Shown: positions 1-8,950, counted from the stretch's first letter. The stretch: 51,105 nucleotides of DNA from Phormidium tenue FACHB-1050 (GCF_014696925.1 NZ_JACJQY010000042.1:1-51105), one strand, 5' to 3'. Made by a program: numbers and translations. Notes: generated from the sequence alone by a model not told the origin.

Positions 1-165
1 TCTGACAGCCAAGGTCGTGTCGTACCTAGCTGGGCAGACGTAATCAACCGCGCAAACTTGGGTATGGAAGTAATGCACGAGCGCAACGCTCACAACTTCC
101 CTCTCGATTTGGCTGCTGTTGATGTAGCTCCTGTTGCAATGGCTGCTCCTGCTATCAATGGTTAA
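1..165 (+). CDS. psbA: Photosystem II D1 protein, C-terminal end (partial)
   Basis: The last 54 codons of the D1 reaction-centre protein, open from base 1 and ending at TAA 163-165. The tail reads [10 protein letters not shown] followed by a 16-residue extension ending in APAING. In the D1 family CtpA cleaves after the Ala of LDLA, and the new carboxylate and nearby His/Glu/Asp residues ligate the oxygen-evolving manganese cluster. This segment holds that cleavage site and the RNAHN motif. A strong terminator follows at once. The start and promoter lie outside the window, so which psbA copy (constitutive or light-induced) this is cannot be told. Confidence 0.97.
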   Translation, partial: SDSQGRVVPSWADVINRANLGMEVMHERNAHNFPLDLAAVDVAPVAMAAPAING

Positions 166-190
166 TCGACTAATCTAGTCTTCTCGAAAT

Positions 191-223
191 AAAAAAGCCT
201 CTCCGCAAGGAGGGGCTTTTTTA
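191..223 (+). terminator. Rho-independent terminator of psbA
   Basis: A GC-rich hairpin (GCCTCTCC, loop, GGAGGGGC) preceded by A6 and followed by a T-run, 26 bases after the psbA stop. The A-tract makes it potentially bidirectional. Confidence 0.9.
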
Positions 224-229
224 TTGAGA

Positions 230-326
230 TAGCTAGAACAAATCAAAACCCAAAAGATAGGTGGCGGCGCGAAGCGGCGCTACTCATCTTTTGGGTTTTA
301 TGTCCTAAAACTTACATTGCTATAGC
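230..326. repeat. Dispersed palindromic element, family A (degenerate core)
   Basis: Outer arms 245-258 and 286-299 (AAAACCCAAAAGAT and its complement) are perfect, while the GGCGGCGC core has drifted. Conserved flanks lie outside the palindrome: AGCTAGAACAAATCAAAACCC on the left, shortened elsewhere, and TTTTATGTCCTAA...TTGCTATAGC on the right. The same flanks recur near 6340-6436, 10060-10150 and 10905-11000. The element fills most of the 345-base gap between psbA and guaD. The rest of the gap is AT-rich and should hold the guaD promoter, but no clear boxes were recognised. Confidence 0.85.
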
Positions 327-510
327 TTTATACCAAAACTGGCGACAGCTAACTGACCATTGATTAACCATGTCTATCTGAGATAACTTGATTGTACTTT
401 TTGCGACTACAATCAAGATCAAAAAATGTGAACAATAGTTTCATAAGACTAACCTCATTAAACTAATTATTTTTGATTGATCGCTTTAATCGATCACTAT
501 TTTCTAAACT

Positions 511-1842
511 ATGCAATATCACTCTATCAAAGGATTTCGAGCCAGTTTTCTAGATACGATCGCCGATCCATTCTATGCTCCAGAAGCTGACTGTATTCGC
601 TACTTTCCTGATGGTTTGCTGATAGTTGAAAATGGCAAAGTCAAAGATTTAGGTAACTACCAAGAACTGCAAGCTAAATATGCAGATATTCCGATTACAG
701 AGTATCGCGATCGCCTAATTGTCTCAGGATTCATTGATACGCATATCCATTTCCCACAGACAGAAATGATTGCGTCCTATGGCGAGCAGTTATTAGAATG
801 GCTAAGTACCTATACATTCCCGACAGAGCGAAAGTTCGCTGATCGTAACTATGCCCTAGAGATTGCCTCTATTTTTCTCAATGAGTTATTGCGAAATGGG
901 ACTACAACTGCCTTGGTGTTTACCGCTGTATTCCCACAATCAACGGATGCTTTTTTTGAAGAAGCACAGCGACGTAATTTGCGGATGATTGCTGGCAAAG
1001 TAATGATGGATCGTAATGCTCCAGAGTTTTTAAGAGATACAGCATTATCTTCGTATCTAGAAACTAAGCAGTTAATTGAGAAATGGCATAAGTGCGATCG
1101 CTTACTCTATGCTGTTACCCCAAGATTTGCGCTGACATCAACCACAGAACAATTAACTAATATCGGTAAACTCTTGCAGGAATTTCCTGATGTTTACCTA
1201 CATACGCATCTTTCAGAGAATGTAAAAGAAGTGGAAGCGGTTGTTGCTGAGTTCCCTGAAAGCGATGGATATCTAGATGTCTATGATCGTGCAGGTTTAG
1301 TGACTGAAAGATCTGTATTTGCTCATGGAGTCCAACTTACCGATCGCGAATTTACCAGATTATCAGAAGCAAAATCGGCGATCGCCTTTTGTCCAACTTC
1401 CAATCTATTTTTGGGGAGCGGACTATTCAAACTAGGGAAAGCTAAATCTTTAGAAACTCCTATAAAAGTCGGTTTAGGAACCGATGTGGGTGCAGGAACC
1501 AGTTTTTCGATTTTAAAAACTGCTAGTGCCGCCTATCAAGTTGCCCAGTTGAGATCTCAAAAGTTGTCAGCGTTTCAAGCATTATTTCTGGCGACTTTGG
1601 GGGGAGCAAGAGCGTTATGTCTTGAGGATAAATTAGGTAATTTTGAGATTGGGAAAGAAGCTGATTTTGTGGTGCTAAATCTGCGCTCAACACCAATTAT
1701 GGCGTTAAGAAATCAATCTTCAGAAGCGATCGCCCCAACACTTGCCGAAATCTCCGATCAACTATTTGCGACGATCATTATGGGTGACGATCGGGCGATC
1801 GCCGCGACTTACATCATGGGCGAATTAGCTCACGAAGCATAA
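511..1842 (+). CDS. guaD: Guanine deaminase
   Basis: This 443-residue amidohydrolase should convert guanine to xanthine plus ammonia in purine salvage. The zinc motif HIHFPQ is at residues 78-83, with FPTERKF near 103, a HTHLSEN segment near 230 that supplies a further metal or catalytic His, and GLGTDVGAGTSFS near 320 with the catalytic Asp. These are hallmark positions of the guanine deaminase branch rather than cytosine deaminase or chlorohydrolase. Length matches the family. The gene is monocistronic and convergent with asnS. Its stop codon TAA (1840-1842) lies inside a palindrome shared with the intergenic space. No purine transporter is adjacent. Confidence 0.95.
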   Translation: MQYHSIKGFRASFLDTIADPFYAPEADCIRYFPDGLLIVENGKVKDLGNYQELQAKYADIPITEYRDRLIVSGFIDTHIHFPQTEMIASYGEQLLEWLSTYTFPTERKFADRNYALEIASIFLNELLRNGTTTALVFTAVFPQSTDAFFEEAQRRNLRMIAGKVMMDRNAPEFLRDTALSSYLETKQLIEKWHKCDRLLYAVTPRFALTSTTEQLTNIGKLLQEFPDVYLHTHLSENVKEVEAVVAEFPESDGYLDVYDRAGLVTERSVFAHGVQLTDREFTRLSEAKSAIAFCPTSNLFLGSGLFKLGKAKSLETPIKVGLGTDVGAGTSFSILKTASAAYQVAQLRSQKLSAFQALFLATLGGARALCLEDKLGNFEIGKEADFVVLNLRSTPIMALRNQSSEAIAPTLAEISDQLFATIIMGDDRAIAATYIMGELAHEA

Positions 1843-1864
1843 AGGGTGCAACGCGCCCTTTATG
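1838..1864. terminator. Palindrome between guaD and asnS
   Basis: Arms CATAAAGGGTGC and GCGCCCTTTATG around an AAC loop, with one G-T mismatch. It lies between two convergent stop codons and includes the guaD stop. It could terminate both genes. Confidence 0.8.
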
Positions 1865-1868
1865 TTGC

Positions 1869-3269
1869 CTAAAACTCTGCACTTTGAGGAAATCGAGGAA
1901 AGGGAATTACATCTCGAATATTTCCCATCCCTGTAATGAACTGCACTAGGCGCTCAAAGCCAAGCCCAAAACCAGCATGAGGCACAGTGCCATAGCGACG
2001 TAAATCTAAATACCACCAATAATCTTCAGGATTTAGACCAACACTGCGTATTCTGGCTTCCAATACATCAAGGCGTTCTTCTCGCTGAGAACCGCCAATA
2101 ATTTCTCCAACTCCAGGGGCAAGAATATCCATAGCTCTTACTGTCTGGCGATCAGTTGCTGTATCTTCATTCACCCGCATATAAAATGCTTTGATGCCCA
2201 GTGGATAGTCCATGACAATCACGGGCTTTTGAAAATGTTCTTCTGCTAAAAAGCGCTCATGTTCCGATTGCAAATCTAATCCCCACGACACTGGAAACTC
2301 AAAGGTTTTACTGCTCTTTTCGAGAATGGCGATCGCCTCTGTATAGGTAATTCGCTCAAATTTTTCATCAATGATTTTGCGAGCATTGGTCATTACTTGA
2401 TCGTTTACCCGTTCTTGGAAAAACTCCATATCTTCTGGGCAAGTTTCCAAAACATAATTGAAAATATATTTGAGAAAATCTTCGGCTAGATCAGCATCAC
2501 CTTCGAGATCGCAAAAGGCGACTTCTGGCTCAATCATCCAAAACTCGGCAAGGTGGCGCGAAGTATTTGAGTTCTCAGCGCGAAAAGTAGGGCCAAAAGT
2601 ATAGACGTTAGAAAAGGCGGTTGCCATGATTTCGGCTTCTAGTTGACCACTGACTGTCAAAAAAGCTGGCTTCCCAAAAAAATCTTGGGAAAAATCAACG
2701 GGCTTACCCGCTGCCGCTACTTTATTTAGGTCAAATGTGGTGACCCCAAACATCTCGCCCGCACCTTCACAATCGCTAGCAGTGACAATTGGTGTATGTA
2801 CCCATAAAAACCCCCGTTCTTGAAAAAATTTGTGAATTGCAAAGGCACAAGCATTTCTCACGCGAAATACAGCCCCAAACATATTTGTACGGGGACGCAA
2901 ATGCGCGATCGTGCGAAGAAATTCGATCGAGTGACGTTTTTTCTGCAAAGGATAAGTCTCAGGATCGGCGACACCAAAAACAGCGATCGCTGTAGCTTGC
3001 ATTTCCACCCTTTGTCCTTTGCCCATGGACTCAACTAAAGTCCCAGTCACCTCAATCGACGTGCCTGTAGTGATTTGCTTAATTAGAGTTGCATAGTCAT
3101 CAATCGTTTGCGGCAAAACTATTTGAATTCCCTGTAGCGATGAACCATCATTTAGTTCTAAGAAAGTAATTTCCTTCCCTTCACGCTTTGTCCGTACCCA
3201 ACCACGGACAATATAGGATTGACTAGTTAAACCACTACGTAATAAATCAATGATTCTTGCAGATGACAT
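1869..3269 (-). CDS. asnS: Asparaginyl-tRNA synthetase
   Basis: Class IIb aminoacyl-tRNA synthetase of 466 residues that charges tRNA-Asn. The N-terminal OB-fold anticodon-binding domain (about 15-110, with [23 protein letters not shown]) is followed by the class II catalytic core. Motif 2 ([20 protein letters not shown]) has the [11 protein letters not shown] form typical of AsnRS rather than AspRS, and motif 3 is [16 protein letters not shown] near the C-terminus, which ends in [10 protein letters not shown]. Length is normal. The ATG at 3269 leaves a complete OB fold. It is transcribed towards guaD and shares no operon partner. Confidence 0.97.
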   Translation of the reverse strand: MSSARIIDLLRSGLTSQSYIVRGWVRTKREGKEITFLELNDGSSLQGIQIVLPQTIDDYATLIKQITTGTSIEVTGTLVESMGKGQRVEMQATAIAVFGVADPETYPLQKKRHSIEFLRTIAHLRPRTNMFGAVFRVRNACAFAIHKFFQERGFLWVHTPIVTASDCEGAGEMFGVTTFDLNKVAAAGKPVDFSQDFFGKPAFLTVSGQLEAEIMATAFSNVYTFGPTFRAENSNTSRHLAEFWMIEPEVAFCDLEGDADLAEDFLKYIFNYVLETCPEDMEFFQERVNDQVMTNARKIIDEKFERITYTEAIAILEKSSKTFEFPVSWGLDLQSEHERFLAEEHFQKPVIVMDYPLGIKAFYMRVNEDTATDRQTVRAMDILAPGVGEIIGGSQREERLDVLEARIRSVGLNPEDYWWYLDLRRYGTVPHAGFGLGFERLVQFITGMGNIRDVIPFPRFPQSAEF

Positions 3270-3567
3270 ACGCTAGAAATAATTGCTAGAAATAACTGTA
3301 AATAGTTTGTAGAGCAATGAAACCAGCGATCGCATAGCTCAGGCAAGTATCCTAACATTTTGGCGGATGGTACTGTCAGAAATCTGAGATGTTCCCATTT
3401 AGAACTCCCCCCCTAAATACCCCTATATATAGTTAAGCTCTCACAAATCAAAATGTAGTACTTGAAAAGTGAATGTGCTTAAACCAAACTCAAAAAACAG
3501 AATAAAAAGTAGTATCTTAAAAAACCTTATAATTAAACGAAACCCTAATGAGTCGTCTTCAGTCGAA
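3270..3567. other. Intergenic region upstream of asnS
   Basis: About 300 bases, AT-rich, with a C-rich patch near 3405-3423 and no ORF with coding character. It must hold the asnS promoter on the minus strand. No hairpin of the families common in this window is present. Confidence 0.5.
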
Positions 3568-3777
3568 CTAATTTTGATATGCCATTTCTCGGATTAAGGG
3601 CAGGCGATTGCTGATGTAGTTACTGAGATCGTTTTGTTGATGGGAGTCGAGGGATGAGCGTTGTTGAACCTGATCAACCAACCAGCTCATTAGCCCATCA
3701 TCATCAAGATTTAGGAGTAGATTTGGCTGTGCTTGGCTGACTGAGTCCCAGAAGAGGCGTATGATAGCAGGTGTCAT
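3568..3777 (-). CDS. Small conserved-looking protein, function unknown
   Basis: A 69-residue ORF with an ATG start at 3777, standing alone between asnS and pgl, with ordinary codon use. The product is soluble and slightly acidic, with an LLLNLDDDGLMSWLVDQ segment that looks amphipathic-helical and a C-terminal ISNRLPLIREMA helix. No domain was recognised. It is divergent from pgl, and the 216 bases between them carry repeated TATTGATxAAxATTGATCAA units (about 3887-3930), which might be a regulatory site for either gene. It is likely real because it fills its own transcription slot and no larger gene overlaps it. Confidence 0.6.
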   Translation of the reverse strand: MTPAIIRLFWDSVSQAQPNLLLNLDDDGLMSWLVDQVQQRSSLDSHQQNDLSNYISNRLPLIREMAYQN

Positions 3778-3886
3778 GACTATTTACCTTAACCTTAATA
3801 TTGTTCTAACATTTTATAGGTTAATACATTTGCTCGTTAGTACTGTCAAAAATCACACAAAATGAAATAAAAGACACCTCTCTTAA

Positions 3887-3932
3887 GATTGATTGATAAA
3901 TATTGATGAATATTGATCAAAATTGATCAAAA
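3887..3932. repeat. ATTGAT-type short tandem repeats upstream of pgl
   Basis: Four imperfect copies of ATTGATnAA at roughly 10-13-base spacing (ATTGATTGATAAAT, ATTGATGAAT, ATTGATCAAA, ATTGATCAAAA), about one helical turn apart. They lie in the divergent space between the 3568 gene and pgl. A transcription-factor site is possible but is an inference. Confidence 0.5.
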
Positions 3933-3993
3933 AATATACAAAATGCATCATTAGTTCATTCTCACCATTTTTTTCGCTACAGAGGTATTTTTT

Positions 3994-4704
3994 ATGGCTA
4001 GACAAGTAGAAATTTGGAACGATCGCGCTGAAATTGCCTCAAGAGCATTGTTATTGTGTCAACTTGCCTATGATGAAGCAATTTCTAAAGACGCACGCTT
4101 CACCATTGTTGCCGCAGGTGGGAGTACACCCCGTGTTTTGTATGAACTCTTAGCAAATAAAGAATGGGACTGGTCAAAGGTACATGTTTTTTGGGGAGAT
4201 GAGCGCTATGTACCTGTTAGCGATCCGCAAAGTAATGAGGGGATGACTCGCCAAGCATGGCTTAATCATGTCGCTATTCCTGAGTCAAATATTCATGCAG
4301 TGCCAACTGATGCTGATGATCCTGCGATCGCCGCCGCAAAGTATGAACAGCATATTCAAGAATTTTTTGGTGTCAGTGGAGGAGAATTTCCCCAATTCGA
4401 TCTGATTTTGTTGGGAATGGGGGACGATGGACATACAGCCTCGCTATTTCCACATACCAAAGCTCTCAAAGTTGGCGATCGCCTTGTAACCGTTGGCGAA
4501 AAAGATGGACAACCTCGGATCACTATGACTGTTCCTTTAATTAATCAGGCGAAAGAGATTATTTTCATGATCGAAGGTGCTGCTAAGGCAAAAGCTTTAA
4601 CTGCGGTGTTAGCGCCTCAAGGTGATGTTAATCAATATCCATCACGACTGATTACTGGTAACACTATTTGGCTATGCGATCGCACAGCTATGAAGTCCAA
4701 ATAA
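3994..4704 (+). CDS. pgl: 6-phosphogluconolactonase
   Basis: Oxidative pentose phosphate pathway enzyme hydrolysing 6-phosphoglucono-1,5-lactone in the cytosol. In cyanobacteria this pathway supplies NADPH in the dark. The 236-residue protein has the NagB/DevB-type fold with GGSTPRVLYELL near residue 41, FWGDERYVPVSDPQSN near 68 and LLGMGDDGHTASLFP near 143, where the Asp and His are catalytic in the family. The start has an AGAGG ribosome-binding site about 10 bases upstream. It is not linked to zwf or opcA here. The length is normal. Confidence 0.96.
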   Translation: MARQVEIWNDRAEIASRALLLCQLAYDEAISKDARFTIVAAGGSTPRVLYELLANKEWDWSKVHVFWGDERYVPVSDPQSNEGMTRQAWLNHVAIPESNIHAVPTDADDPAIAAAKYEQHIQEFFGVSGGEFPQFDLILLGMGDDGHTASLFPHTKALKVGDRLVTVGEKDGQPRITMTVPLINQAKEIIFMIEGAAKAKALTAVLAPQGDVNQYPSRLITGNTIWLCDRTAMKSK

Positions 4705-4733
4705 TCAAGCTCATTCAGGCTTCAAGTAATATG

Positions 4734-4758
4734 AAGGTGGATGCATAGCGCCCACCTT
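4734..4758. repeat. Imperfect hairpin between pgl and DUF3493 gene
   Basis: AAGGTGG...GC / GCGCCCACCTT with a bulge, ending directly at the ATG of the next gene (4760). It may terminate pgl or occlude the next gene's ribosome-binding region. Confidence 0.6.
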
Positions 4759-4759
4759 T

Positions 4760-5023
4760 ATGACAGTCAATAAAATCGTGTCCAAACTAAATTCTGAACA
4801 GTATGATCGCCTAAGACGTGAAGCCAAAGCGCCCTACCGTGGACTCCGCATATTTATTTATATAGCTTTTTCAGGTTCGGGATTTATTGGTGCAGTGATC
4901 TTTTTCACAAGATTAATTGCTAGAAATGGAGATTTGGAGACTAACTTAGGAAATTTAGCTATACAAATTGGGGTATTAGCTTTGATGCTATGGCTATATC
5001 GTATTGATAAGAACAAGAATTGA
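4760..5023 (+). CDS. DUF3493 membrane protein (LPA1/Rep27-related domain)
   Basis: An 87-residue protein with two predicted membrane helices (about 29-50 and 63-82) preceded by a basic N-terminal segment with LRREAKAPYRGLRIFIYIAF. This RxEAxAPYRGLR signature is the DUF3493 domain, known in plants from the LPA1/Rep27 protein needed for photosystem II assembly and repair. A thylakoid assembly role is therefore plausible but only inferred. The ATG sits right at the 3' edge of a hairpin with little room for a ribosome-binding site, so translation may be coupled to pgl or use an unusual initiation. Confidence 0.75.
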   Translation: MTVNKIVSKLNSEQYDRLRREAKAPYRGLRIFIYIAFSGSGFIGAVIFFTRLIARNGDLETNLGNLAIQIGVLALMLWLYRIDKNKN

Positions 5024-5188
5024 TATGAATTTGATCTTTTTTGTAAGTATTATGTCAATTGCTATAATGTCTAAATCATTTTAATTTTGATTTCTTTGCA
5101 ATTCCAAAAAAATTTGCAATTAGTTTAAACTAATAGTTTTCCATTTTAGAAACACTTCAATTTCATATTGGGTTTGGGACGGCTTGAT

Positions 5189-6235
5189 ATGCAAAGTTGC
5201 AAAAATGCAATAGAGGAGATGGTAATTGCAGAAATTGATTTACAAATCTCTCACTTACCTCAATACCGACGTGATCAGATTAACTTAAGTGAAGTCGCAG
5301 CTTATGCGCTCAATCGTCTGCCCCCGATGTATGCCACATCGAAAGTAGGATGGCTGAGGCAACGCAAAAAAGCAGCTACCGAAATGCGATCGCAAATTGA
5401 ATCCGCAGTGCGACGGGCGCTCGTAAGTGTCAAGCCTGACGCACTGAGAGACGCAAGACCTCTACCATCGCAGGAGGTGGCTAGTCATGCGCGATCGCTT
5501 GCGGCACTCCAACAAGTTTTAGGCGCAGAAAATGCCTCTTGGAAGGATATTCCTACCGCTTTAGAGAATGCCTTGATTACAGTCAAGCTCAAAAGTGCAG
5601 TGAGTAATACCTACATAGTTACAGGTAAACGCGAGGCAATTGCTGGCCGCGATGAAACTGCTTTGGGTCGAAAATCTTCAGAAATATCTTGGAAAGGTAG
5701 ACAGGTTCAAACCTCAATCAATTCTGATCGGGATGAGCAGAAGGCTAAAGATTTTCAAACCTATATGGTTGATGTCAATTATCAATTTAGTAATGTACTA
5801 GAAAAATTAGTATTGTCACTTGCCTATCATCAAATTCAGAAATTACATCCTGCGATCGCTGAAACCGTCGATCTAGGAGAAGCTACAGCCTATGTATTAA
5901 ATAGACTACCTCCAATGTATGCAACCTCAGAAAAAGGCTATAAATCCTTGAGACTAAGGGCGCGAGAAGTCTATGGCAAAGAAGTTGTGGCAGTTCTCAA
6001 AGAGGCGATCGCTGTTTGTGTAGAATCTCCAAATTTAGAAAAAATCCCTCTACCTTTGGCTCGTTTTGAGGCAGAACTAGAAGAATCTCTGGAGCAAGTG
6101 AGTTGGATTTTGCAACGTGATGATATTAATTGGCGCAATGCTCCATTTATTGTTGAGGAATGTCTATATAAAGTTGTTAACAATGAAATGGAATGGCGTA
6201 AACGCAGCGATTATAACTATCCATATTCTACATAG
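5189..6235 (+). CDS. Tandem ComFB-domain protein
   Basis: About 348 residues carrying two copies of the late-competence ComFB domain. Both share the core NLSEVAAYALNRLPPMYATS or VDLGEATAYVLNRLPPMYATS, at roughly residues 35-60 and 225-250 of this start. Each is followed by a basic helix and then a similar downstream helical segment (NASWKDIPTALENAL / DINWRNAPFIVEECL), so the whole two-part module is duplicated. In cyanobacteria single-domain ComFB proteins bind cyclic dinucleotides and influence pilus or competence functions. The same here is an inference. An upstream TTG (5168) is in frame, but the ATG at 5189 has the G-rich GGGACGG before it and is preferred. Confidence 0.85.
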   Translation: MQSCKNAIEEMVIAEIDLQISHLPQYRRDQINLSEVAAYALNRLPPMYATSKVGWLRQRKKAATEMRSQIESAVRRALVSVKPDALRDARPLPSQEVASHARSLAALQQVLGAENASWKDIPTALENALITVKLKSAVSNTYIVTGKREAIAGRDETALGRKSSEISWKGRQVQTSINSDRDEQKAKDFQTYMVDVNYQFSNVLEKLVLSLAYHQIQKLHPAIAETVDLGEATAYVLNRLPPMYATSEKGYKSLRLRAREVYGKEVVAVLKEAIAVCVESPNLEKIPLPLARFEAELEESLEQVSWILQRDDINWRNAPFIVEECLYKVVNNEMEWRKRSDYNYPYST

Positions 6236-6287
6236 GGCGATGCCCCACTCTCGTGAAGTAATTCTCATTATAAAATCATTTTTTAGC

Positions 6288-6330
6288 AAGTTTTTTGAAA
6301 GCTCGCCAACGGCGAGCTTTCAAAAAACTT
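6288..6330. terminator. Hairpin after the ComFB gene
   Basis: Perfect 20-base arms (AAGTTTTTTGAAAGCTCGCC and complement) around AAC. The core TTTTTTGAAAGC is shared with a hairpin at 22966-23018. Confidence 0.85.
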
Positions 6331-6436
6331 ACTTTGCTTAGGACATAAAACCCAAGAATCGAGTGGCGGCGCTTTGCGCCGCCACTCGATTCTTGGGTTT
6401 TGGTTTGTACTAGCTAACTCTTTTTTTGCTATACCA
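6322..6436. repeat. Dispersed palindromic element, family A, inverted copy
   Basis: A perfect palindrome at 6347-6401 (26-base arms, TTT loop, GGCGGCGC core), flanked on one side by CTTTGCTTAGGACATAAAACCC and on the other by GGGTTTTGGTTTGTACTAGCTAAC. These flanks are the reverse complement of those seen at 10905-11000. The arm segment GAATCGAGT is unique to this copy. It lies in the gap between convergent genes. Confidence 0.9.
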
Positions 6437-6489
6437 AAATCGTTCTTGTAATTAGAATTGCTAACTCTCGTAACGGGACATCACCACAA

Positions 6490-7344
6490 TTATCTTGATG
6501 GGCTATATTTCATGATTTGTAGTATTGATTGTTTGGAATTAATTAGGCTTGAATTGTTGACGTTATATTTGCCCATACATTTCTTCTTAGGATACCTTTT
6601 CATTAATTGATCCAACATTGCTAATCGCTCTTGTAAAGCATCTTTATCATTAGGATTTATATCAATCCATTTAGTGTATGCATCGAAAGCATCATACCAA
6701 TAAAGATTTTCTGCAAAGATTCTCGCCTTTTCTAAATGTGTAGAAGCAGCTTGTACTTTCTTGATGACTGAAGGATTACTTTCTCGCTTGACAATTGCTC
6801 TAATGTCTATTTGATTAGTAACGTCACTCTGATCATGAGCGCTAGGTTGCATATAACGAATATGCCAACTATAGATTTTATTTACTTCCAGTGAAGGTGC
6901 ATTTGCTGGAAGCTCAAATCGATATAGACCAGACTTGACTTTAGGAGTTACTTCTGACCGAGAACGAAAAATTGACTTTGCATTACGAGCAAAGCCAACT
7001 CTAATGAAAAAATCCATATAAAAATTATTGCTATTATAACTTACTGGCTTTGAATTTTTTGATGCTAGTGATTTATGCTCGACATACCAATAAAAAGTTG
7101 GTCGCTCTGAAAGTGTTCTTGCTCCATCGTCTGGAGCGATGAGATCGATAGAGACGAGATTAGTTAAATCTCCACACCTTACCTGTCCTTCAGGAAATTG
7201 ATTTGGTAATGTGCCCAGACCATAAGAACTATTACTTTTTGATTGTCCTGTAACTTGCCCACACCAACTAATCGTGCTGAGAAATATTGTCACAAAGACT
7301 AATTTAGGACATTGGAATAGAGGTTGCCAAATGTAAAGTTTCAT
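6490..7344 (-). CDS. DUF928 family exported protein
   Basis: A 284-residue protein with an N-terminal hydrophobic segment (about 14-30) ending near GQVTGQS that looks like a signal peptide, so it is probably periplasmic or envelope-located. The DUF928 core begins at LIAPDDGARTLSERPTFYWY near residue 70 and continues through FELPANAPSLEVNKIYSWHI. The C-terminus has a helical region with LYWYDAFDAYTKWIDINPND that resembles a single TPR-like hairpin. DUF928 is cyanobacterium-enriched and has no known reaction. There is no HIP1 site in the gene, and it stands alone. Confidence 0.8.
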   Translation of the reverse strand: MKLYIWQPLFQCPKLVFVTIFLSTISWCGQVTGQSKSNSSYGLGTLPNQFPEGQVRCGDLTNLVSIDLIAPDDGARTLSERPTFYWYVEHKSLASKNSKPVSYNSNNFYMDFFIRVGFARNAKSIFRSRSEVTPKVKSGLYRFELPANAPSLEVNKIYSWHIRYMQPSAHDQSDVTNQIDIRAIVKRESNPSVIKKVQAASTHLEKARIFAENLYWYDAFDAYTKWIDINPNDKDALQERLAMLDQLMKRYPKKKCMGKYNVNNSSLINSKQSILQIMKYSPSR

Positions 7345-7613
7345 CTTTGCTTATTCCCTAATAGTAAATATAGTCTTTTATAAGCAAGCGAGGTACAAAG
7401 GTTTGTTTCACAAACCCGTACTTCACTAGACTGATAAACGCTATATTCTTTATTTACTAACTACTATTGGCAAATTATACCAATTTAAAACTTTTGCCTA
7501 AGTAAGTAGACATAATTAAATATAAACCTCTAAAACCTGTACAGCTTGATAGGTGAGCTATAGATGTTTTAAATTTGTTGCTTAATTACGCCAAATCACT
7601 TAGATATAGTTGC

Positions 7614-7664
7614 AAACCAGAAGAGGAATGGTGGCGCTTCGCGCCGCCATTCCTCTTCTGGTTT
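7614..7664. repeat. Palindrome with GGCGC core
   Basis: 24-base arms starting AAACCAGAAGAGG around a TTC triloop, with one G-T mismatch. Confidence 0.9.
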
Positions 7665-7688
7665 TTGATTTTTCCTAACTAATACCCA

Positions 7689-7779
7689 TTTATGAAAGTG
7701 TGACAATACTTTTATAAATTAAAAAACAAAACCCAATAATTAGTGGTGCGGCGCTTCGCACCGCACCACTAATTATTGG
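7689..7779. repeat. Two-hairpin repeat (family B relative plus palindrome)
   Basis: The first hairpin has the GAAAGTGTGACAA-ACTTT form seen at 12479 and 12581. The second (7733-7779) has perfect 19-base arms CCAATAATTAGTGGTGCGG around CGCTTCGCA. The pair lies immediately downstream of the binding-protein gene and may terminate it. Confidence 0.8.
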
Positions 7780-7798
7780 AGTAAGGAAGTATATGGGT

Positions 7799-8884
7799 TT
7801 ATATTGTTCCCGATCGCAGCTTAGTCCAAAGCTCCTTATATTGTGTAAGTGTTGATGGAGACAAAGGAGCGATTAACTCACTTTTAGCGAGGATATCCTG
7901 TGAGAAAAACTTGATCGGATCAGCTTTGACACTAGCAGGAACTTGATCTAACTCACTAGATGCGCTAATTGCCTCAGTCAGAGATGTAATTTGAGCGGCA
8001 ATCTCAGGCGTTAGACAAAAATTCATCCATTCCGCCGCCGCGATCGCGGCTTCGCCCTTAGGTATTACCCAAAGATCACTCCAGAGAGATGTGCCATCTT
8101 GGGGGATTACTACTCTCAGATTAGGGTTTTGTCTTTGGGCTTTATGCATATCACTCGTCCACCCCACTGCGGCGAATGTATCGTCTGCTAGTAGAGACTG
8201 CAAATAATTATCAGAAGAATAGGTTAAGACCTGCGAGTTAAGGCTTTTTAGTTCTTGTGTCAGTGTGGCAAAAACATCTTGACGTTCAACTAAGTTTTCT
8301 AGTTGATAGGATTGCCCCATCTTTTTTAAAACTAAGCCGATCACTTCACGGGCATCGTCGGGTAGGGATAGCTTTAGTTTTAATTCTGGCCGCCATAGGT
8401 CTGACCATTGAGTAATCTTAAATTTCAGTTTGTCACTACGGTAGGCGATCGCTGTTGCTCCCCAGCGATAGGGAATGCCCCACACTTGATTATTGCGCGT
8501 AACACTCTGTCGCCAAAGGGGAGATAGTTTTTGCCATTTCGGAATTTTTTCTAGTAGATTGGGAGTGATAGGTTGGATTAAAGAATTAGCGATCGCTCGA
8601 TCTAGCCAACTGTCGCCAATACTGATGAGATGTGGTGCTTTTTCTTTAGCGATATTGGGATAATTTTGTAGTTCTTGCCAAAGTTTTGAAGGGGCATTTT
8701 CAGCTTTAAATTCAATTTTTGTTTTAGAGGCGGACTCAAATTGATTAATAACTTTACTGGGTATGGCTCCTAGTAAACCCGTGATCCTTAAGTGATCGCG
8801 CTGATCAAAAGGATTTGATACTTGACATCCCCCAAGTGCAGCGATCGCCGCCCCACCTACAACTAAAAACTTACGTCTATCCAT
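7799..8884 (-). CDS. Extracellular solute-binding lipoprotein (polyamine-type ABC transport)
   Basis: A 361-residue periplasmic binding protein. The N-terminus MDRRKFLVVGGAAIAALGGC combines a twin-arginine-like RR with a lipobox (LGGC, Cys20), so it is likely exported and lipid-anchored. The mature part has the two-lobed class 2 fold pattern of spermidine/putrescine (PotD) proteins: GIPYRWGATAIAYRSDKL near 137, LSLPDDAREVIGLVLKKMGQ near 172 and LWVIPKGEAAIAAAEWMNFCL near 270. In cyanobacteria such orphan PotD-like proteins are common. No permease or ATPase gene is adjacent, so the substrate is uncertain. Confidence 0.85.
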   Translation of the reverse strand: MDRRKFLVVGGAAIAALGGCQVSNPFDQRDHLRITGLLGAIPSKVINQFESASKTKIEFKAENAPSKLWQELQNYPNIAKEKAPHLISIGDSWLDRAIANSLIQPITPNLLEKIPKWQKLSPLWRQSVTRNNQVWGIPYRWGATAIAYRSDKLKFKITQWSDLWRPELKLKLSLPDDAREVIGLVLKKMGQSYQLENLVERQDVFATLTQELKSLNSQVLTYSSDNYLQSLLADDTFAAVGWTSDMHKAQRQNPNLRVVIPQDGTSLWSDLWVIPKGEAAIAAAEWMNFCLTPEIAAQITSLTEAISASSELDQVPASVKADPIKFFSQDILAKSELIAPLSPSTLTQYKELWTKLRSGTI

Positions 8885-8917
8885 GACCTAATTTTATACC
8901 CATATCCCATTAATACC

Positions 8918-8950
8918 AAAACACAAAATGGCTATGCCATTTTGTGTTTT
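8918..8950. repeat. Family B hairpin (CACAAAATGGC)
   Basis: Arms AAAACACAAAATGGC and complement around TAT, with TAATACC on one side and AAAACCCTTGCTGGGTTTGG on the other. The same arms occur at 12534-12567 and 12638-12672. Confidence 0.9.

Larger units (their letters stand above)
7345..7798. other. 454-base gene-free region rich in palindromes
   Basis: The DUF928 gene's promoter side (7345-7610) is AT-rich with no recognised feature. The remaining part holds a family A palindrome (7614-7664), a weak GAAAGTGTGACAATACTTTT hairpin (7689-7719) and another palindrome (7733-7779). No ORF is supported. Confidence 0.7.

Noticed and set aside
5024-5100. Possible 19-codon hydrophobic peptide (MNLIFFVSIMSIAIM...)
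   Set aside because: Too short, no conserved small photosystem subunit recognised, and AT-rich sequence makes such ORFs common.
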